Assembly: GCF_005217455.1 (NCBI RefSeq)
Contig: NZ_SZPQ01000014.1
Location: 100,308 to 164,307, forward strand
Origin: Martelella alba
GTDB lineage: Bacteria > Pseudomonadota > Gammaproteobacteria > Enterobacterales > Enterobacteriaceae
Direction of reading: 5' to 3'
DNA length: 64,000 bases
Position 1 is the stretch's first letter, and each line of letters opens with the position of its first letter. Both the position numbers and the translations under genes were made by a program. The notes beneath the pieces are model-generated. The model saw only the letters and a program-made list of their open reading frames with translations. It made no database searches and was not told the origin of the DNA. Positions 1 through 10,964 of this stretch are shown here, piece by piece.

Positions 1-100
1 AAATCAGGCCGAACACCACCAGCATGATTACCAGGGAGATGGGACTTCCCTGGGACGGTCCGCCTGTTGCGGCTGCGGCGTCGGAAATGAAAAAGCTCAT
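1..100 (-). CDS. yajC: YajC, Sec translocase accessory subunit (5' end only)
   Basis: Only the first 33 codons lie in the window; the gene runs off the left edge. The minus-strand ATG at 100 opens a peptide starting MSFFISDAAAATGG, followed by a Ser/Pro/Gln linker and the start of a hydrophobic segment (ISLVIMLVVFGLI). This is the typical N-terminus of YajC, the small single-span partner of SecDF in the inner membrane. It begins 1 bp after the tgt stop codon, the usual tgt-yajC-secD-secF arrangement, so co-transcription with tgt is likely. Identification rests on a partial sequence plus synteny. Confidence 0.93.
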   Translation of the reverse strand, partial: MSFFISDAAAATGGPSQGSPISLVIMLVVFGLI

Positions 101-2426
<2,326 letters not shown>

Positions 2427-2533
2427 GGCAATTCACTTACGTAAAAAACAGGCGGCCTAGTCTAGGGCTATGCGGCACGACCTGCAAGAAATAAGCGGCT
2501 ACGGCGAAGTTTTGTCTGATGTATACTCGTATC

Positions 2534-3142
2534 ATGAACTTTCTTGCGCACCTGCATCTCGCCGCCACGGCCGGCAGTTCCCTGCTGGGCAACCTGATGG
2601 CCGATTATGTCCGCGGCAATCCCGACGGCCGCTATCCGCCCGCGGTGGCGGCCGGCATCCGTTTGCATCGACGCATCGACGGTCTGACTGATACGCATCC
2701 AGCGGTGAGAAACGCCAAGGCATTATTCGGCGCCGACGTTCGCCGGGTATCGCCCATCGCCCTGGACGTGGTCTGGGACCATTTTTTGGCCCGCCACTGG
2801 ACGCGACTGGAGCCGGACATGTCTTTATCCCGCTTCGCCCGGATGGCCGAAGCGGCCATTACGCCGGCCCTGCCCGCCTCGCCGGAGCCGTTTCGCCATT
2901 TGAACCGTGCGCTATGGCGTGAGCGCTGGCTGGAGCGCTATGCCGAGCCGCTATTCCTGGAACAGGTTTTATGCCGGATGGCTGAGCGACGCCCAAGACT
3001 TTCCGCCCTGGGGCACATTTATCCGGAAATCGCGCGGCATTACCCGGCGCTGGAAAGCCGCTTTTGGGAACTCTACCCGGATATGCTGCGGCTGGCGCGC
3101 CACACCGCCGCCACCGGCCAATTGCCGGAGGTCTTTCTCTGA
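2534..3142 (+). CDS. acpH: Acyl carrier protein phosphodiesterase (AcpH)
   Basis: AcpH hydrolyses the 4'-phosphopantetheine arm from holo-ACP to give apo-ACP. The 202-residue product opens MNFLAHLHLAATAGSSLLGN, then LMADYVRGNPDG and GIRLHRRIDGLTDTHP. The His and Asp residues there are the metal-binding HD-like positions of the family (FLAHLHLA, DxVRGN, HRxID). A later WDHFLARHW also fits. An upstream in-frame ATG at 2519 exists, but the ATG at 2534 gives the standard N-terminus. The gene is transcribed away from queA, the same neighbourhood as E. coli acpH/yajB. It is slightly longer than the E. coli protein. Confidence 0.95.
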   Translation: MNFLAHLHLAATAGSSLLGNLMADYVRGNPDGRYPPAVAAGIRLHRRIDGLTDTHPAVRNAKALFGADVRRVSPIALDVVWDHFLARHWTRLEPDMSLSRFARMAEAAITPALPASPEPFRHLNRALWRERWLERYAEPLFLEQVLCRMAERRPRLSALGHIYPEIARHYPALESRFWELYPDMLRLARHTAATGQLPEVFL

Positions 3143-3243
3143 TTGGCCCCGGCGATGTTTCGAAAAGGCCAGTAAGACGCTTTCTTGTTATTTTTGTAAA
3201 AAGGGTTAATTTGTAATATAAAAAAGAAATAGTAATCATATCA

Positions 3244-3280
3244 ATAGGTGTGAACTATCTCATCGATTGGCGCCATGGGC
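3244..3280 (+). promoter_or_regulatory. OxyR-like site and promoter upstream of the peroxiredoxin gene
   Basis: Seen: ATAG-N7-CTAT at 3244-3258, then N7 and ATTG at 3266-3269, which is three of the four elements of the OxyR ATAG-N7-CTAT-N7-ATAG-N7-CTAT pattern. A -10-like TATACT lies at 3304-3309 with a weak -35 (TTTAAT) 17 bp upstream of it. OxyR commonly controls peroxidase genes, so the position fits. The fourth element is absent, so this is a candidate only. Confidence 0.4.
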
Positions 3281-3367
3281 TTTAATGCGCGGCGGGGTGA
3301 AACTATACTTGTCACGTTTTGATTAAACCCATTCTTCTAAACCTAACCGCATTTTACAGGAGTACAC

Positions 3368-3970
3368 ATGGTCCTGGTAACTCGTCAAGCACCCGACTTT
3401 ACCGCTGCAGCGGTTCTGGGAAGTGGTGAAATCGTCAATGACTTTAACCTCAAAAGCTTTATCAAGGGCAAACCGGCGGTGGTGTTTTTCTGGCCGATGG
3501 ACTTCACGTTCGTTTGTCCGTCCGAGCTTATCGCTTTCGATAAACGGTTTGAGGAATTCCAGCAGCGCGGCGTGGAAATCGTCGGCGTTTCCTTCGACTC
3601 CGAGTTTGTCCATAACGCCTGGCGTCAAACGCCGGTGGAAAAAGGCGGTATCGGCGAAGTTCGTTACCCGTTGGTGGCCGACGTCAAACATGAAATCATC
3701 CGGGCCTATGGTATCGAACATCCGGATGCCGGCGTTGCGTTGCGCGGCTCTTTCCTGATTGACAAAGAAGGCATTGTCCGCCACCAGGTGGTTAACGATT
3801 TGCCGCTGGGCCGCAATATCGACGAAATGATCCGCATGGTCGACGCGTTGCAGTTCCATGAAGAACATGGCGAAGTCTGCCCGGCGCAATGGGAAAAAGG
3901 TCGTGAAGGCATGGGCGCGTCCCCGGCCGGCGTCGCCAAATACCTGTCTGAGCACTTCAATAACCTGTAA
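3368..3970 (+). CDS. Typical 2-Cys peroxiredoxin (AhpC/TSA family)
   Basis: This is a cytoplasmic thiol peroxidase that reduces hydrogen peroxide and organic hydroperoxides. In the 200-residue product the peroxidatic Cys is Cys50 in DFTFVCPSE and the resolving Cys is Cys171 in GEVCPAQW, so it is a typical 2-Cys enzyme. The C-terminal tail (KYLSEHFNNL) is present. It is of the AhpC/TSA type found in Yersinia and Serratia, and is distinct from the ahpCF pair because no ahpF follows. The ATG has the Shine-Dalgarno-like CAGGAGTACAC upstream. It stands alone between acpH and the convergent proY and ends in a strong terminator. Induction by peroxide is plausible from the OxyR-like site upstream. 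Confidence 0.95.
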   Translation: MVLVTRQAPDFTAAAVLGSGEIVNDFNLKSFIKGKPAVVFFWPMDFTFVCPSELIAFDKRFEEFQQRGVEIVGVSFDSEFVHNAWRQTPVEKGGIGEVRYPLVADVKHEIIRAYGIEHPDAGVALRGSFLIDKEGIVRHQVVNDLPLGRNIDEMIRMVDALQFHEEHGEVCPAQWEKGREGMGASPAGVAKYLSEHFNNL

Positions 3971-4004
3971 GTAGGACCGGGGTTTTCGCCCTTGTCGCAA
4001 TAAG

Positions 4005-4034
4005 ACCCGCCGGCGTTGCCGTCGGGTTTTTTTT
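4005..4034 (+). terminator. Rho-independent terminator of the peroxiredoxin gene
   Basis: An ACCCG-C-CGGC stem pairs with GCCG-T-CGGGT around a GTT loop, followed by a run of eight T. It lies 35 bp past the peroxiredoxin stop codon. Confidence 0.9.
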
Positions 4035-4161
4035 ATCCGATGCGCCGTCTGATTCAGACCCTGGCAGGCAGGGCCATGTTAAACCCCTACCCCTTCAGGG
4101 CCAGTCAACTTGCCAATGCGTCCACTGGGATAGGCCCCGACAGGCCGGCGAGGGCGCTTGG

Positions 4162-5535
4162 TCAGCGGCTTTGCGCGGCGGCGGCGCGTCGCTGCGTCAA
4201 GGTATATCCCGCCAACAGCAACAGCACCCAAATCGCGCCGGCGTACAAGGACACCCGGGTGTCGGGGAAATAACCGATCAGGCCGATAATAAAAACCAGG
4301 AACACGATGCCCGCCAGCGAGGTCGCCGAGCCGCCCGGAAGGGGGAAGGCCAGGGCGCGCACCTGTTTTGCGCTCAGCGAGCGGCGAAACGCCACCTGCG
4401 AGCACAAAATCATGATCCACACCCAGACAGTGGCGAAGGTGGCCAACGAAGCGATAACCAGGAACAGTTTTTCCGGCATCAGGTAGTTGAGGTAAACGGC
4501 CACCAGCAGCGCCGCCACCATAACCAGTACGGTGACCCAGGGAATACCCTGGCGCGATACCCGGGCGAAAACCGCCGGCGCGTGTCCCTGTCCGGCCATG
4601 CCGTGCAGCATCCTGCCCACGCCGAACACGTCGCTGTTGATGGCCGAGAGCGAGGCGGTAATCACCACAAAATTCAAAATGCCGGCGGCGGTGGGGATGC
4701 CGAGTTTTTGGAAAGTCAGCACAAAGGGACTGCCGGCGGTGCCGACCTGGTTCCAGGGAAAAAGCGACATAATCACCGCCAGCGTCCCCACGTAAAAAAC
4801 CAGTATGCGCCAGGGGACGGAATTGATGGCCCGGGGTATGGATTTCTCCGGCTCGCTGGCCTCGCCGGCGGTGATGCCGATGATTTCAATACCGCCATAA
4901 GCGAACATGACCAGTTGCAGCGACAAAATCATGCCCATCGCCCCGTGGCTGAAAAAACCGCCGTGGCTCCAGAGGTTATGTATGCCGGTCGGCCGGCCGC
5001 CGTTGCCGATGCCCCAGAAGATAATCCCCAGTCCGGCCAATATCATTGCCACGATGGTGGCGACCTTGAAAAAGGAAAACCAAAACTCCAGTTCGCCAAA
5101 GGCCTTGACGTGCAATAAATTGACGGCGCCGATGACCAATACCACGGCGAGCACCCAGATCCAATGCGGCACTGCCGGAAACCATACCCCCATATAAATG
5201 CCAAAGGCGGTCACATCGGCGATGGCGACGATCAGAATTTCGAAACAATAGGTCCAGCCGGTGATATAACCGGCCAGCGGGCCCAGATTATCCTGCGCAT
5301 AGCGGGAGAAGGAACCGGCGCTGGGATTATGTACCGACATCTCCCCCAGGGCGCGCATGATGATATAAGCCACCACGCCGCCTATCAGGTAAGCCAGCAG
5401 TACGCTGGGGCCGGCCATTTGTATCGCGTCGGCGGAGCCGTAAAACAAGCCGGTGCCGATGGCCGATCCCAGGGCCATGAACCGGATATGGCGGGTACTG
5501 AGCCCGCGTTTCAATGTGGTGGGTGTCTGTTGCAT
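4162..5535 (-). CDS. proY: ProY-type amino-acid permease
   Basis: This inner-membrane amino-acid/proton symporter of the APC superfamily has proline-specific permease ProY as its closest recognised relative. The sequence holds [20 protein letters not shown] near the N-terminus, [17 protein letters not shown], and about 12 hydrophobic spans in 457 residues. The reading frame is open upstream to 5634, but the ATG at 5535 ([11 protein letters not shown]) gives the family N-terminus; the extension overlaps brnQ. The gene follows brnQ by 79 bp on the same strand, matching the phoB-phoR-brnQ-proY order of E. coli, so read-through from brnQ is likely. The substrate is assigned by similarity and synteny only. 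Confidence 0.93.
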   Translation of the reverse strand: MQQTPTTLKRGLSTRHIRFMALGSAIGTGLFYGSADAIQMAGPSVLLAYLIGGVVAYIIMRALGEMSVHNPSAGSFSRYAQDNLGPLAGYITGWTYCFEILIVAIADVTAFGIYMGVWFPAVPHWIWVLAVVLVIGAVNLLHVKAFGELEFWFSFFKVATIVAMILAGLGIIFWGIGNGGRPTGIHNLWSHGGFFSHGAMGMILSLQLVMFAYGGIEIIGITAGEASEPEKSIPRAINSVPWRILVFYVGTLAVIMSLFPWNQVGTAGSPFVLTFQKLGIPTAAGILNFVVITASLSAINSDVFGVGRMLHGMAGQGHAPAVFARVSRQGIPWVTVLVMVAALLVAVYLNYLMPEKLFLVIASLATFATVWVWIMILCSQVAFRRSLSAKQVRALAFPLPGGSATSLAGIVFLVFIIGLIGYFPDTRVSLYAGAIWVLLLLAGYTLTQRRAAAAQSR

Positions 5536-5614
5536 AACCCTATTGCCCTGTGTTGAACAAAAAGCCACGGCGGCGGCGTCATGGCTAAAAACAACGGAAA
5601 ATGCCGCAAGTCGC

Positions 5615-6931
5615 TTAATGCGCCGCGGCCTCATGCCGGGTGCCGTAGCGATCGTAAACCGCGGCGATAACCCCCATCAGCAATGTCGGCGGCAGCCAGG
5701 CCAGACCCTGCGTCGACCAGGGCAAATCGCCCATCCAGCCAGGCAAGGCGCCGGCGAACGCCGATGCGCGCAACGCGCCGATGCAGCCGAATATCAGACT
5801 GACCAGCATCGTCGGCGCGACAATCCGGGCGCTACGGTGCCACCAGTGTAACGTGAAGCTTAGGAGGATCAGCACGATGCAGGGAGGATAAATCGCCGTT
5901 AGCACCGGCATGGAGAACTGGATCAGATGGCTCAGGCCGAGATTGGACACCAGCATGGAAAACAGTCCCAGCGCAATAACCAGTTTTGCGTAGGAACAGC
6001 GTAGCCGCGCGCTGAAAAATTCGGCGCAGGCGCAGGTCAGCCCGACCGCGGTCACCATGCAGGCGATGGAAATCAACACCGCCAGAAAAACGCTGCCGCC
6101 GTTACCAAACCGGAATTGCACATAGGCATGCAAAAGTTCGGCGCCATTTTGCGCCGAAGGCGCCAGCACTCCGCTGCCGGAGCCCAGTTTGAACAGGGTG
6201 ATATAAATCGCCGTCAGGCCGATACCGGCGATGAGGCCGGCATAGATGGTATAGCGGGTCAGCAGGGAGGGGCTATCCACGCCGCGGGAACGGGCGGCGT
6301 TGACGATGACGATCCCGAACACCATGGCCCCCAGGGTGTCCATGGTCAGATAGCCGTTCATAAACCCGGTGGAAAACGGCATCAGGGTATAAGCTTCGTT
6401 GGCGGGAATGGGCGCGCCCGCCGGCCAAAACAGGGCCGCGATGCCCAGGACCGCCAGGGCCGCCATTTTCAGGGGCGCCAGGATATGTCCGACGGTATCC
6501 AGCAGACGGCCCGGATACAGGGAAATGCCGACAACCAAAATGAAATAGACCAGGCTGTAATAAAACAGCGGCTTGGCGCCCGGCTCGGTAAAGGGTGCCA
6601 TACCCACTTCGAAAGAGACCGTCGCGGTACGCGGAATGGCGAATAACGGCCCCACCACCAAATAGCAGACGACCGCCAGCAGCAGCCCCGCCTTACGGCC
6701 GATGGGCGAACTCAGCGTGTCGATGCCGCCGCCGACCCTGGCCAACGCCACCACGGTCAGCACCGGCAGCCCCACCGCCGTCACCAGAAAACCCGCCGCG
6801 GCCCACCACACATGAGGACCGGATTGTAGACCCACCATTGGCGGGAAAATGATATTGCCGGCGCCGACAAACAGCGCGAAAGTCATAAATCCCAATGCCA
6901 GAATATCTCTGGTCGTTAAACGCTGACTCAT
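5615..6931 (-). CDS. brnQ: Branched-chain amino-acid carrier BrnQ
   Basis: BrnQ (LIV-II system) is an inner-membrane sodium-coupled importer of leucine, valine and isoleucine. The 438-residue product begins [20 protein letters not shown], then [11 protein letters not shown], the hallmark N-terminal loop of the family, and has about 12 hydrophobic segments. It lies between phoR and proY in the conserved enteric order. An intergenic stretch of about 350 bp separates it from phoR, so it probably has its own promoter there. Confidence 0.97.
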   Translation of the reverse strand: MSQRLTTRDILALGFMTFALFVGAGNIIFPPMVGLQSGPHVWWAAAGFLVTAVGLPVLTVVALARVGGGIDTLSSPIGRKAGLLLAVVCYLVVGPLFAIPRTATVSFEVGMAPFTEPGAKPLFYYSLVYFILVVGISLYPGRLLDTVGHILAPLKMAALAVLGIAALFWPAGAPIPANEAYTLMPFSTGFMNGYLTMDTLGAMVFGIVIVNAARSRGVDSPSLLTRYTIYAGLIAGIGLTAIYITLFKLGSGSGVLAPSAQNGAELLHAYVQFRFGNGGSVFLAVLISIACMVTAVGLTCACAEFFSARLRCSYAKLVIALGLFSMLVSNLGLSHLIQFSMPVLTAIYPPCIVLILLSFTLHWWHRSARIVAPTMLVSLIFGCIGALRASAFAGALPGWMGDLPWSTQGLAWLPPTLLMGVIAAVYDRYGTRHEAAAH

Positions 6932-7287
6932 GAAACCCTATAATGCCTTTATAAATAAGAAAAAGTGATGGATATCATCACGCGGCCGCCAATCGCCGCG
7001 CCGGCGATCCGCACGTTATACGCCGCCTGGCCGCAGGCGACGGTCCAGACGATTGAGCATAGATGCATACGCGAGGGGGCGCCGGCCAGGACGGCGCACT
7101 TTAAACCGGTCGGACGATGTAATACAAGAGCGCGGGGTCAATACTGGGCATTTATCCGAAAAAAATCCAAAAACACAGTGGATAATGTCAAAAATACCAC
7201 AAATCCGGCCATATCATAGCTTAATGCGTCGCAGGAATTCCATAAAATAGTCTTATGGAAGGCGTTGTTCACCCGGGGGCGGGTCCA
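6932..7287. other. phoR-brnQ intergenic region
   Basis: This 356-bp gap should hold the brnQ promoter. The part nearest phoR is AT-richer. No convincing operator, RNA or small gene was seen; short open frames here have no recognisable start context. Confidence 0.5.
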
Positions 7288-8622
7288 TCAGGACTCAATG
7301 GATGGCGAAGACAAAGCCCCGTCTTCCGCCACCGGGGCGGAAACTATCAACCGGTTCGGCAAGGTGAAGGAAAACCGGGTGCCCTCCCCCGGTGCGCTGA
7401 TAATGTCCAGCCGGGCGTCATGATTGTTTAGCGCGTGCTTGACGATGGCCAGCCCCAGCCCGCTGCCGCCGGTCTGCCGGGAACGGGCTTTGTCCACGCG
7501 ATAGAATCGTTCGGTCAGGCGGGGAATGTGTTCCGGCGCGATGCCGGGACCATTATCGCTTACCTGGAATTCAGCGCCGCCGACCGTGCGCTGCCAGCAG
7601 ACTTCGATGCGGGTGCCGGGGGGCGTGTGAATTATCGCGTTATAAATCAGATTCGACATGGCGCTGCGCAGTTGTTCTTCGTTGCCGCGTACCCGGAGCT
7701 TTTCATTGATCCGAAAGACCATTTCATGACGCTCCTGGCTTAACCCGGCCGCGCTTTGCTGCAAACGTTTCAATATGGCGGGGATATCCACGTTCTCGCA
7801 GGTATCCCCTTGCGGCGCCGCCTCAATGCGCGAGAGCATCAGTAATTGCTTGACCAGGCGCTCCATGCGCCGCGTCTGGTCCTGCATGGTATGGATGGCC
7901 TTGGCGCGGAACGCGGCGTCCATATTCTCGTCGTCCATCATTTCCAGATAACCCTGTAGCACGGTCAGGGGTGTGCGCAGCTCATGGCTGGCATTGGCGA
8001 AAAAATTCCGCCGGGCCCCTTCCAGTTGACGCATTTGGGTCACATCGCGCGCCACCATCAAGAGCTGATCGTCCGTATAGGGCATCACCCGGAATTCCAC
8101 ATAACGCTGATTGCTCATATTCAGTGTCAGCGGACGTTGAAACCCTTGGCGCTGCATATAATCGTTGAATTCAGGATAACGGATCAAATTGAGGATATGC
8201 TGGCCGTTGTCTTCCGGCCAGCGGAAACCCAGCAATTGCTGCGCAAGCCCGTTACACCAGAAAATATGGCCGTCGCCGGTCAACATGACCAACGCGTCGG
8301 GCAAGGTCTCCGCGCCGCTGCGAAACCGTTTGAACAAGGTGACCAGGTCGCGCCGGCGACGGCGATGGCGCAACTGCATCTGGTGTAGTCCGTAGAACAA
8401 CGGTTCCCAACTGCCGCGCCCCACGGGGGGCGTGCGGCTAAGATCGACCCAAAGCCACCACGACAACCGCAACTGATAATAGTAATTACGCAATAACGCC
8501 GCCAGCAACGACAATGCCAGCAGCCAGGGTAAATGGCCGATAATAAGCGATAGCGCCAAGGCGGGAAGGCAGAATAGCGCCAGTTCGAGCAGCAGTTTCT
8601 TCCAGGATAAACGTTCTAGCAC
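7288..8622 (-). CDS. phoR: Phosphate-regulon sensor kinase PhoR
   Basis: PhoR is the membrane histidine kinase/phosphatase that controls PhoB in response to phosphate through the Pst-PhoU complex. It has two N-terminal membrane spans, a PAS region (MVARDVTQM end), the HisKA box with catalytic His in [17 protein letters not shown], and N, G1 and G2 boxes ([22 protein letters not shown]). An upstream ATG exists at 8646, but GTG at 8622 has AAAGGAGA about 8 bp upstream and gives the known E. coli N-terminus (V/M)LERLSWK, so it is preferred. The gene lies 24 bp after phoB and is co-transcribed with it. Confidence 0.97.
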   Translation of the reverse strand: MLERLSWKKLLLELALFCLPALALSLIIGHLPWLLALSLLAALLRNYYYQLRLSWWLWVDLSRTPPVGRGSWEPLFYGLHQMQLRHRRRRRDLVTLFKRFRSGAETLPDALVMLTGDGHIFWCNGLAQQLLGFRWPEDNGQHILNLIRYPEFNDYMQRQGFQRPLTLNMSNQRYVEFRVMPYTDDQLLMVARDVTQMRQLEGARRNFFANASHELRTPLTVLQGYLEMMDDENMDAAFRAKAIHTMQDQTRRMERLVKQLLMLSRIEAAPQGDTCENVDIPAILKRLQQSAAGLSQERHEMVFRINEKLRVRGNEEQLRSAMSNLIYNAIIHTPPGTRIEVCWQRTVGGAEFQVSDNGPGIAPEHIPRLTERFYRVDKARSRQTGGSGLGLAIVKHALNNHDARLDIISAPGEGTRFSFTLPNRLIVSAPVAEDGALSSPSIES

Positions 8623-8646
8623 AAGCCGTTCTCCTTTGTCGCCCAT

Positions 8647-9336
8647 TCAGTATCGGGCCGAAAAACGATACCCCGTGCCTCGTACCGTCTGAACCATGCG
8701 ATCGTGTCCGCCGGTTTCAAGCGCTTTGCGCAAGCGGCGGATATGCACGTCCACCGTGCGATCTTCAACATACACATTAGTGCCCCATACATGGTTAAGC
8801 AACTGCTCGCGACTATATACCCTTTCTGGGTGCGTCATGAAAAAATGTAACAGCTTGAATTCGGTCGGCCCCATATCCAATGCCAACTCATTAGACGTGA
8901 CCCGGTGCGATGAGGGATCCAGGCTTAGCCCCTGCACTTCGATTTTATCTTCCACCGCCATGGGCGAAATCCGCCGCATAACCGCTTTAATCCGCGCCAG
9001 AAGCTCTTTAGGCGAGAAGGGCTTGGTAATATAGTCGTCCGCCCCCACTTCCAGACCACGCACCCGATCTTCCTCTTCGCCGCGCGCGGTCAGCATCATG
9101 ACGGGAATGTCCCGGGTCAGTGCCTCGCGCTTCATCAATTTGATGAACTGAATCCCCGAACCGCCGGGCAGCATCCAGTCAAGCAAAACCAGATCCGGAT
9201 ACGGTTCCACCAGACGATTGACCGCGCCGCCGTAATCCTCCGCCTCGATAGGCTGGAAACCATTCTGTTCGAGAACAAAGCAGACCATTTCACGGATGGG
9301 CGCTTCATCTTCCACGACTAATATGCGTTTTGCCAT
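8647..9336 (-). CDS. phoB: Phosphate-regulon response regulator PhoB
   Basis: This OmpR-family transcription factor activates the phosphate-starvation regulon. The 229-residue product has a receiver domain with acidic pocket VVEDE, phospho-acceptor Asp53 ([13 protein letters not shown]) and Lys in ITKPFSP. A winged-helix output domain follows, ending VRGTGYRFS, with recognition helix [15 protein letters not shown]. It is the first gene of phoBR. A well-matched Pho box upstream indicates autoactivation. Confidence 0.98.
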   Translation of the reverse strand: MAKRILVVEDEAPIREMVCFVLEQNGFQPIEAEDYGGAVNRLVEPYPDLVLLDWMLPGGSGIQFIKLMKREALTRDIPVMMLTARGEEEDRVRGLEVGADDYITKPFSPKELLARIKAVMRRISPMAVEDKIEVQGLSLDPSSHRVTSNELALDMGPTEFKLLHFFMTHPERVYSREQLLNHVWGTNVYVEDRTVDVHIRRLRKALETGGHDRMVQTVRGTGYRFSARY

Positions 9337-9382
9337 AAATTCCCTGCCATTATACTCTGCGGTTATCGTGCCCGGGCATTAT

Positions 9383-9400
9383 GCGTCACTTTTATGACAG
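9383..9400 (-). promoter_or_regulatory. Pho box of phoBR
   Basis: The minus strand reads CTGTCATAAAAGTGACGC, two 7-bp CTGTCAT-like direct repeats separated by an A/T tetramer, followed by ATAATG, nearly identical to the E. coli phoB Pho box. It ends 46 bp upstream of the phoB ATG, the right place for PhoB to replace a -35 element. Confidence 0.93.
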
Positions 9401-9477
9401 ATTTATTAATTAAGCATAGCCATTATAAGCATAGAAAATAGCGGGCTTTTTCTGCACGATTGTCGGAAATAGGCTCT

Positions 9478-9660
9478 TAATACGTCAAGTCGCATCCCGG
9501 CGGCATGTGAGCGGCAGATCCGTCGGGAACAAATGTGAACCGCCAACGGCGGATCCACGGCGAGAAACAAGCCGCCGCTCACCCCCAGGCGCATAGCCGG
9601 CAAGGCCGCTGGGGTGTCGGTCGCAGCCTGCAAAAGGCGGCGGGAAGTATGACGAGTATA
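9478..9660 (+). repeat. ERIC element with an internal insertion arm
   Basis: The ends match ERIC: left GTCAAGTCGCATCCCGGCGG and right GGGAAGTATGACGAGTATA, with a core like CCCCAGG...GCTGGGGTG. About 70 bp is inserted after the left arm, including CCGCCAACGGCGGATCC. The same insert is recognisable in copies at 43261, 62083, 63285 and 32833. It lies between the Pho box and sbcD and is probably transcribed in the sbcD leader or just before it. Confidence 0.82.
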
Positions 9661-9734
9661 AACTTTTACGGCGGCGGCGACCGGCGGTTAGGAGTATACT
9701 TTTGCCCTGACAAGAGGAATCTCGCCGGGGCTGC

Positions 9735-10964
9735 ATGCGAATCATCCATACCTCCGACTGGCATCTGGGCCAGTCGTTTTATACCAAAAACCGCGCCAGG
9801 GAACATCAGACTTTCCTCCGTTGGCTCATTGAACAGGTCGAACGGTATCACGTCGATGCCGTACTGGTGGTCGGCGATATTTTCGATACCGGTACGCCGC
9901 CCAGTTACGCGCGCGAATTGTTCAACCGTTTTGTGACGGATCTACAGCCTACCGGTTGTCAGCTTATCGTGCTCGGCGGCAACCATGACGCGGCGGCCAC
10001 CCTCAACGAGTCGCGTGACTTATTGGCGTGCCTCCATACCCGCGTTATCGCGCGGGCCGATGGACAACAGGTTTTTCCGCTTAATAAGCGTAACGGAAAA
10101 CCCGGCGCGATTTTGTGCGCCGTCCCCTTTTTACGCGCACGGGATCTGCTGGCCAGCCGGCCTGGGGAATCGGCCGATGATAAACAGCGCGCGCTGGCGC
10201 AAGCCATCGCAGACCATTACCGGCAATGCCATGAGCAGGCGCTGGCGTTGCGCTCCACCCTGCCGTCGCCGGTGCCCATCGTCGCCACCGGACACCTGAC
10301 CGTGGTGGGCGCCAGTACCAGCGAGTCGGTGCGGGATATCTATATTGGCAGTCTTGAGGCGTTTCCCGCCCAGCGATTCCCGCCGGTGGATTATCTCGCG
10401 CTGGGTCATATTCATCGGCCCCAGGTCGTCAATGTCGATCCTCCCATACATTACTGCGGTTCGCCCATCGCCCTGAGCTTCGATGAGGCGGGGCAAACCA
10501 AACAGGTCAATCTGGTGACGTTCGCCGACGGCCGGAAAGCGGAAATCACCCCGCTGCCCATACCGGAAGTCCAACCCATGCGCCTGCTGAGCGGAACGGC
10601 GGAACAAATCGAAACCCAATTGCGCGCCTTGGAGAGCAGCCAGGGCGGGCAGCCCATCTGGCTGGATATCGAAGTGACCACCGACGACTGGCTAAACGAT
10701 ATTCAACAACGGATACGGCAAACGGCCGCCGATCTGCCGGTGGAAATCGTGCTGCTGCGCCGCAACCGGGAACAACGGCTCCGGTCGTTGGCGCAATCGC
10801 CGCGCGAAACCCTGGCCGAACTGAGCGTCGAGGAGGTATTTGAACGGCGCCTCTCGCAGGTCGCGGGCAAAGAAGCGGCGGATCTGGAGCGCATTCGCCA
10901 GCTTTACGCCCAAGTGGTGGCCGATCTGCGGCTCGCGTCACCGCCAGAGGAGCAAGCATCGTGA
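9735..10964 (+). CDS. sbcD: SbcD, nuclease subunit of SbcCD
   Basis: SbcD is the Mre11-like Mn-dependent phosphoesterase that, with SbcC, cleaves DNA hairpins and blocked ends. Metallophosphatase motifs appear in order: HTSDWHLGQ, VGDIFDTGTP, GGNHD, TGHLT and GHIHRP. It is 409 residues, the usual length. Its TGA overlaps the GTG start of sbcC by 4 bp, indicating translational coupling. It is divergent from phoB, as in E. coli. Confidence 0.98.
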   Translation: MRIIHTSDWHLGQSFYTKNRAREHQTFLRWLIEQVERYHVDAVLVVGDIFDTGTPPSYARELFNRFVTDLQPTGCQLIVLGGNHDAAATLNESRDLLACLHTRVIARADGQQVFPLNKRNGKPGAILCAVPFLRARDLLASRPGESADDKQRALAQAIADHYRQCHEQALALRSTLPSPVPIVATGHLTVVGASTSESVRDIYIGSLEAFPAQRFPPVDYLALGHIHRPQVVNVDPPIHYCGSPIALSFDEAGQTKQVNLVTFADGRKAEITPLPIPEVQPMRLLSGTAEQIETQLRALESSQGGQPIWLDIEVTTDDWLNDIQQRIRQTAADLPVEIVLLRRNREQRLRSLAQSPRETLAELSVEEVFERRLSQVAGKEAADLERIRQLYAQVVADLRLASPPEEQAS

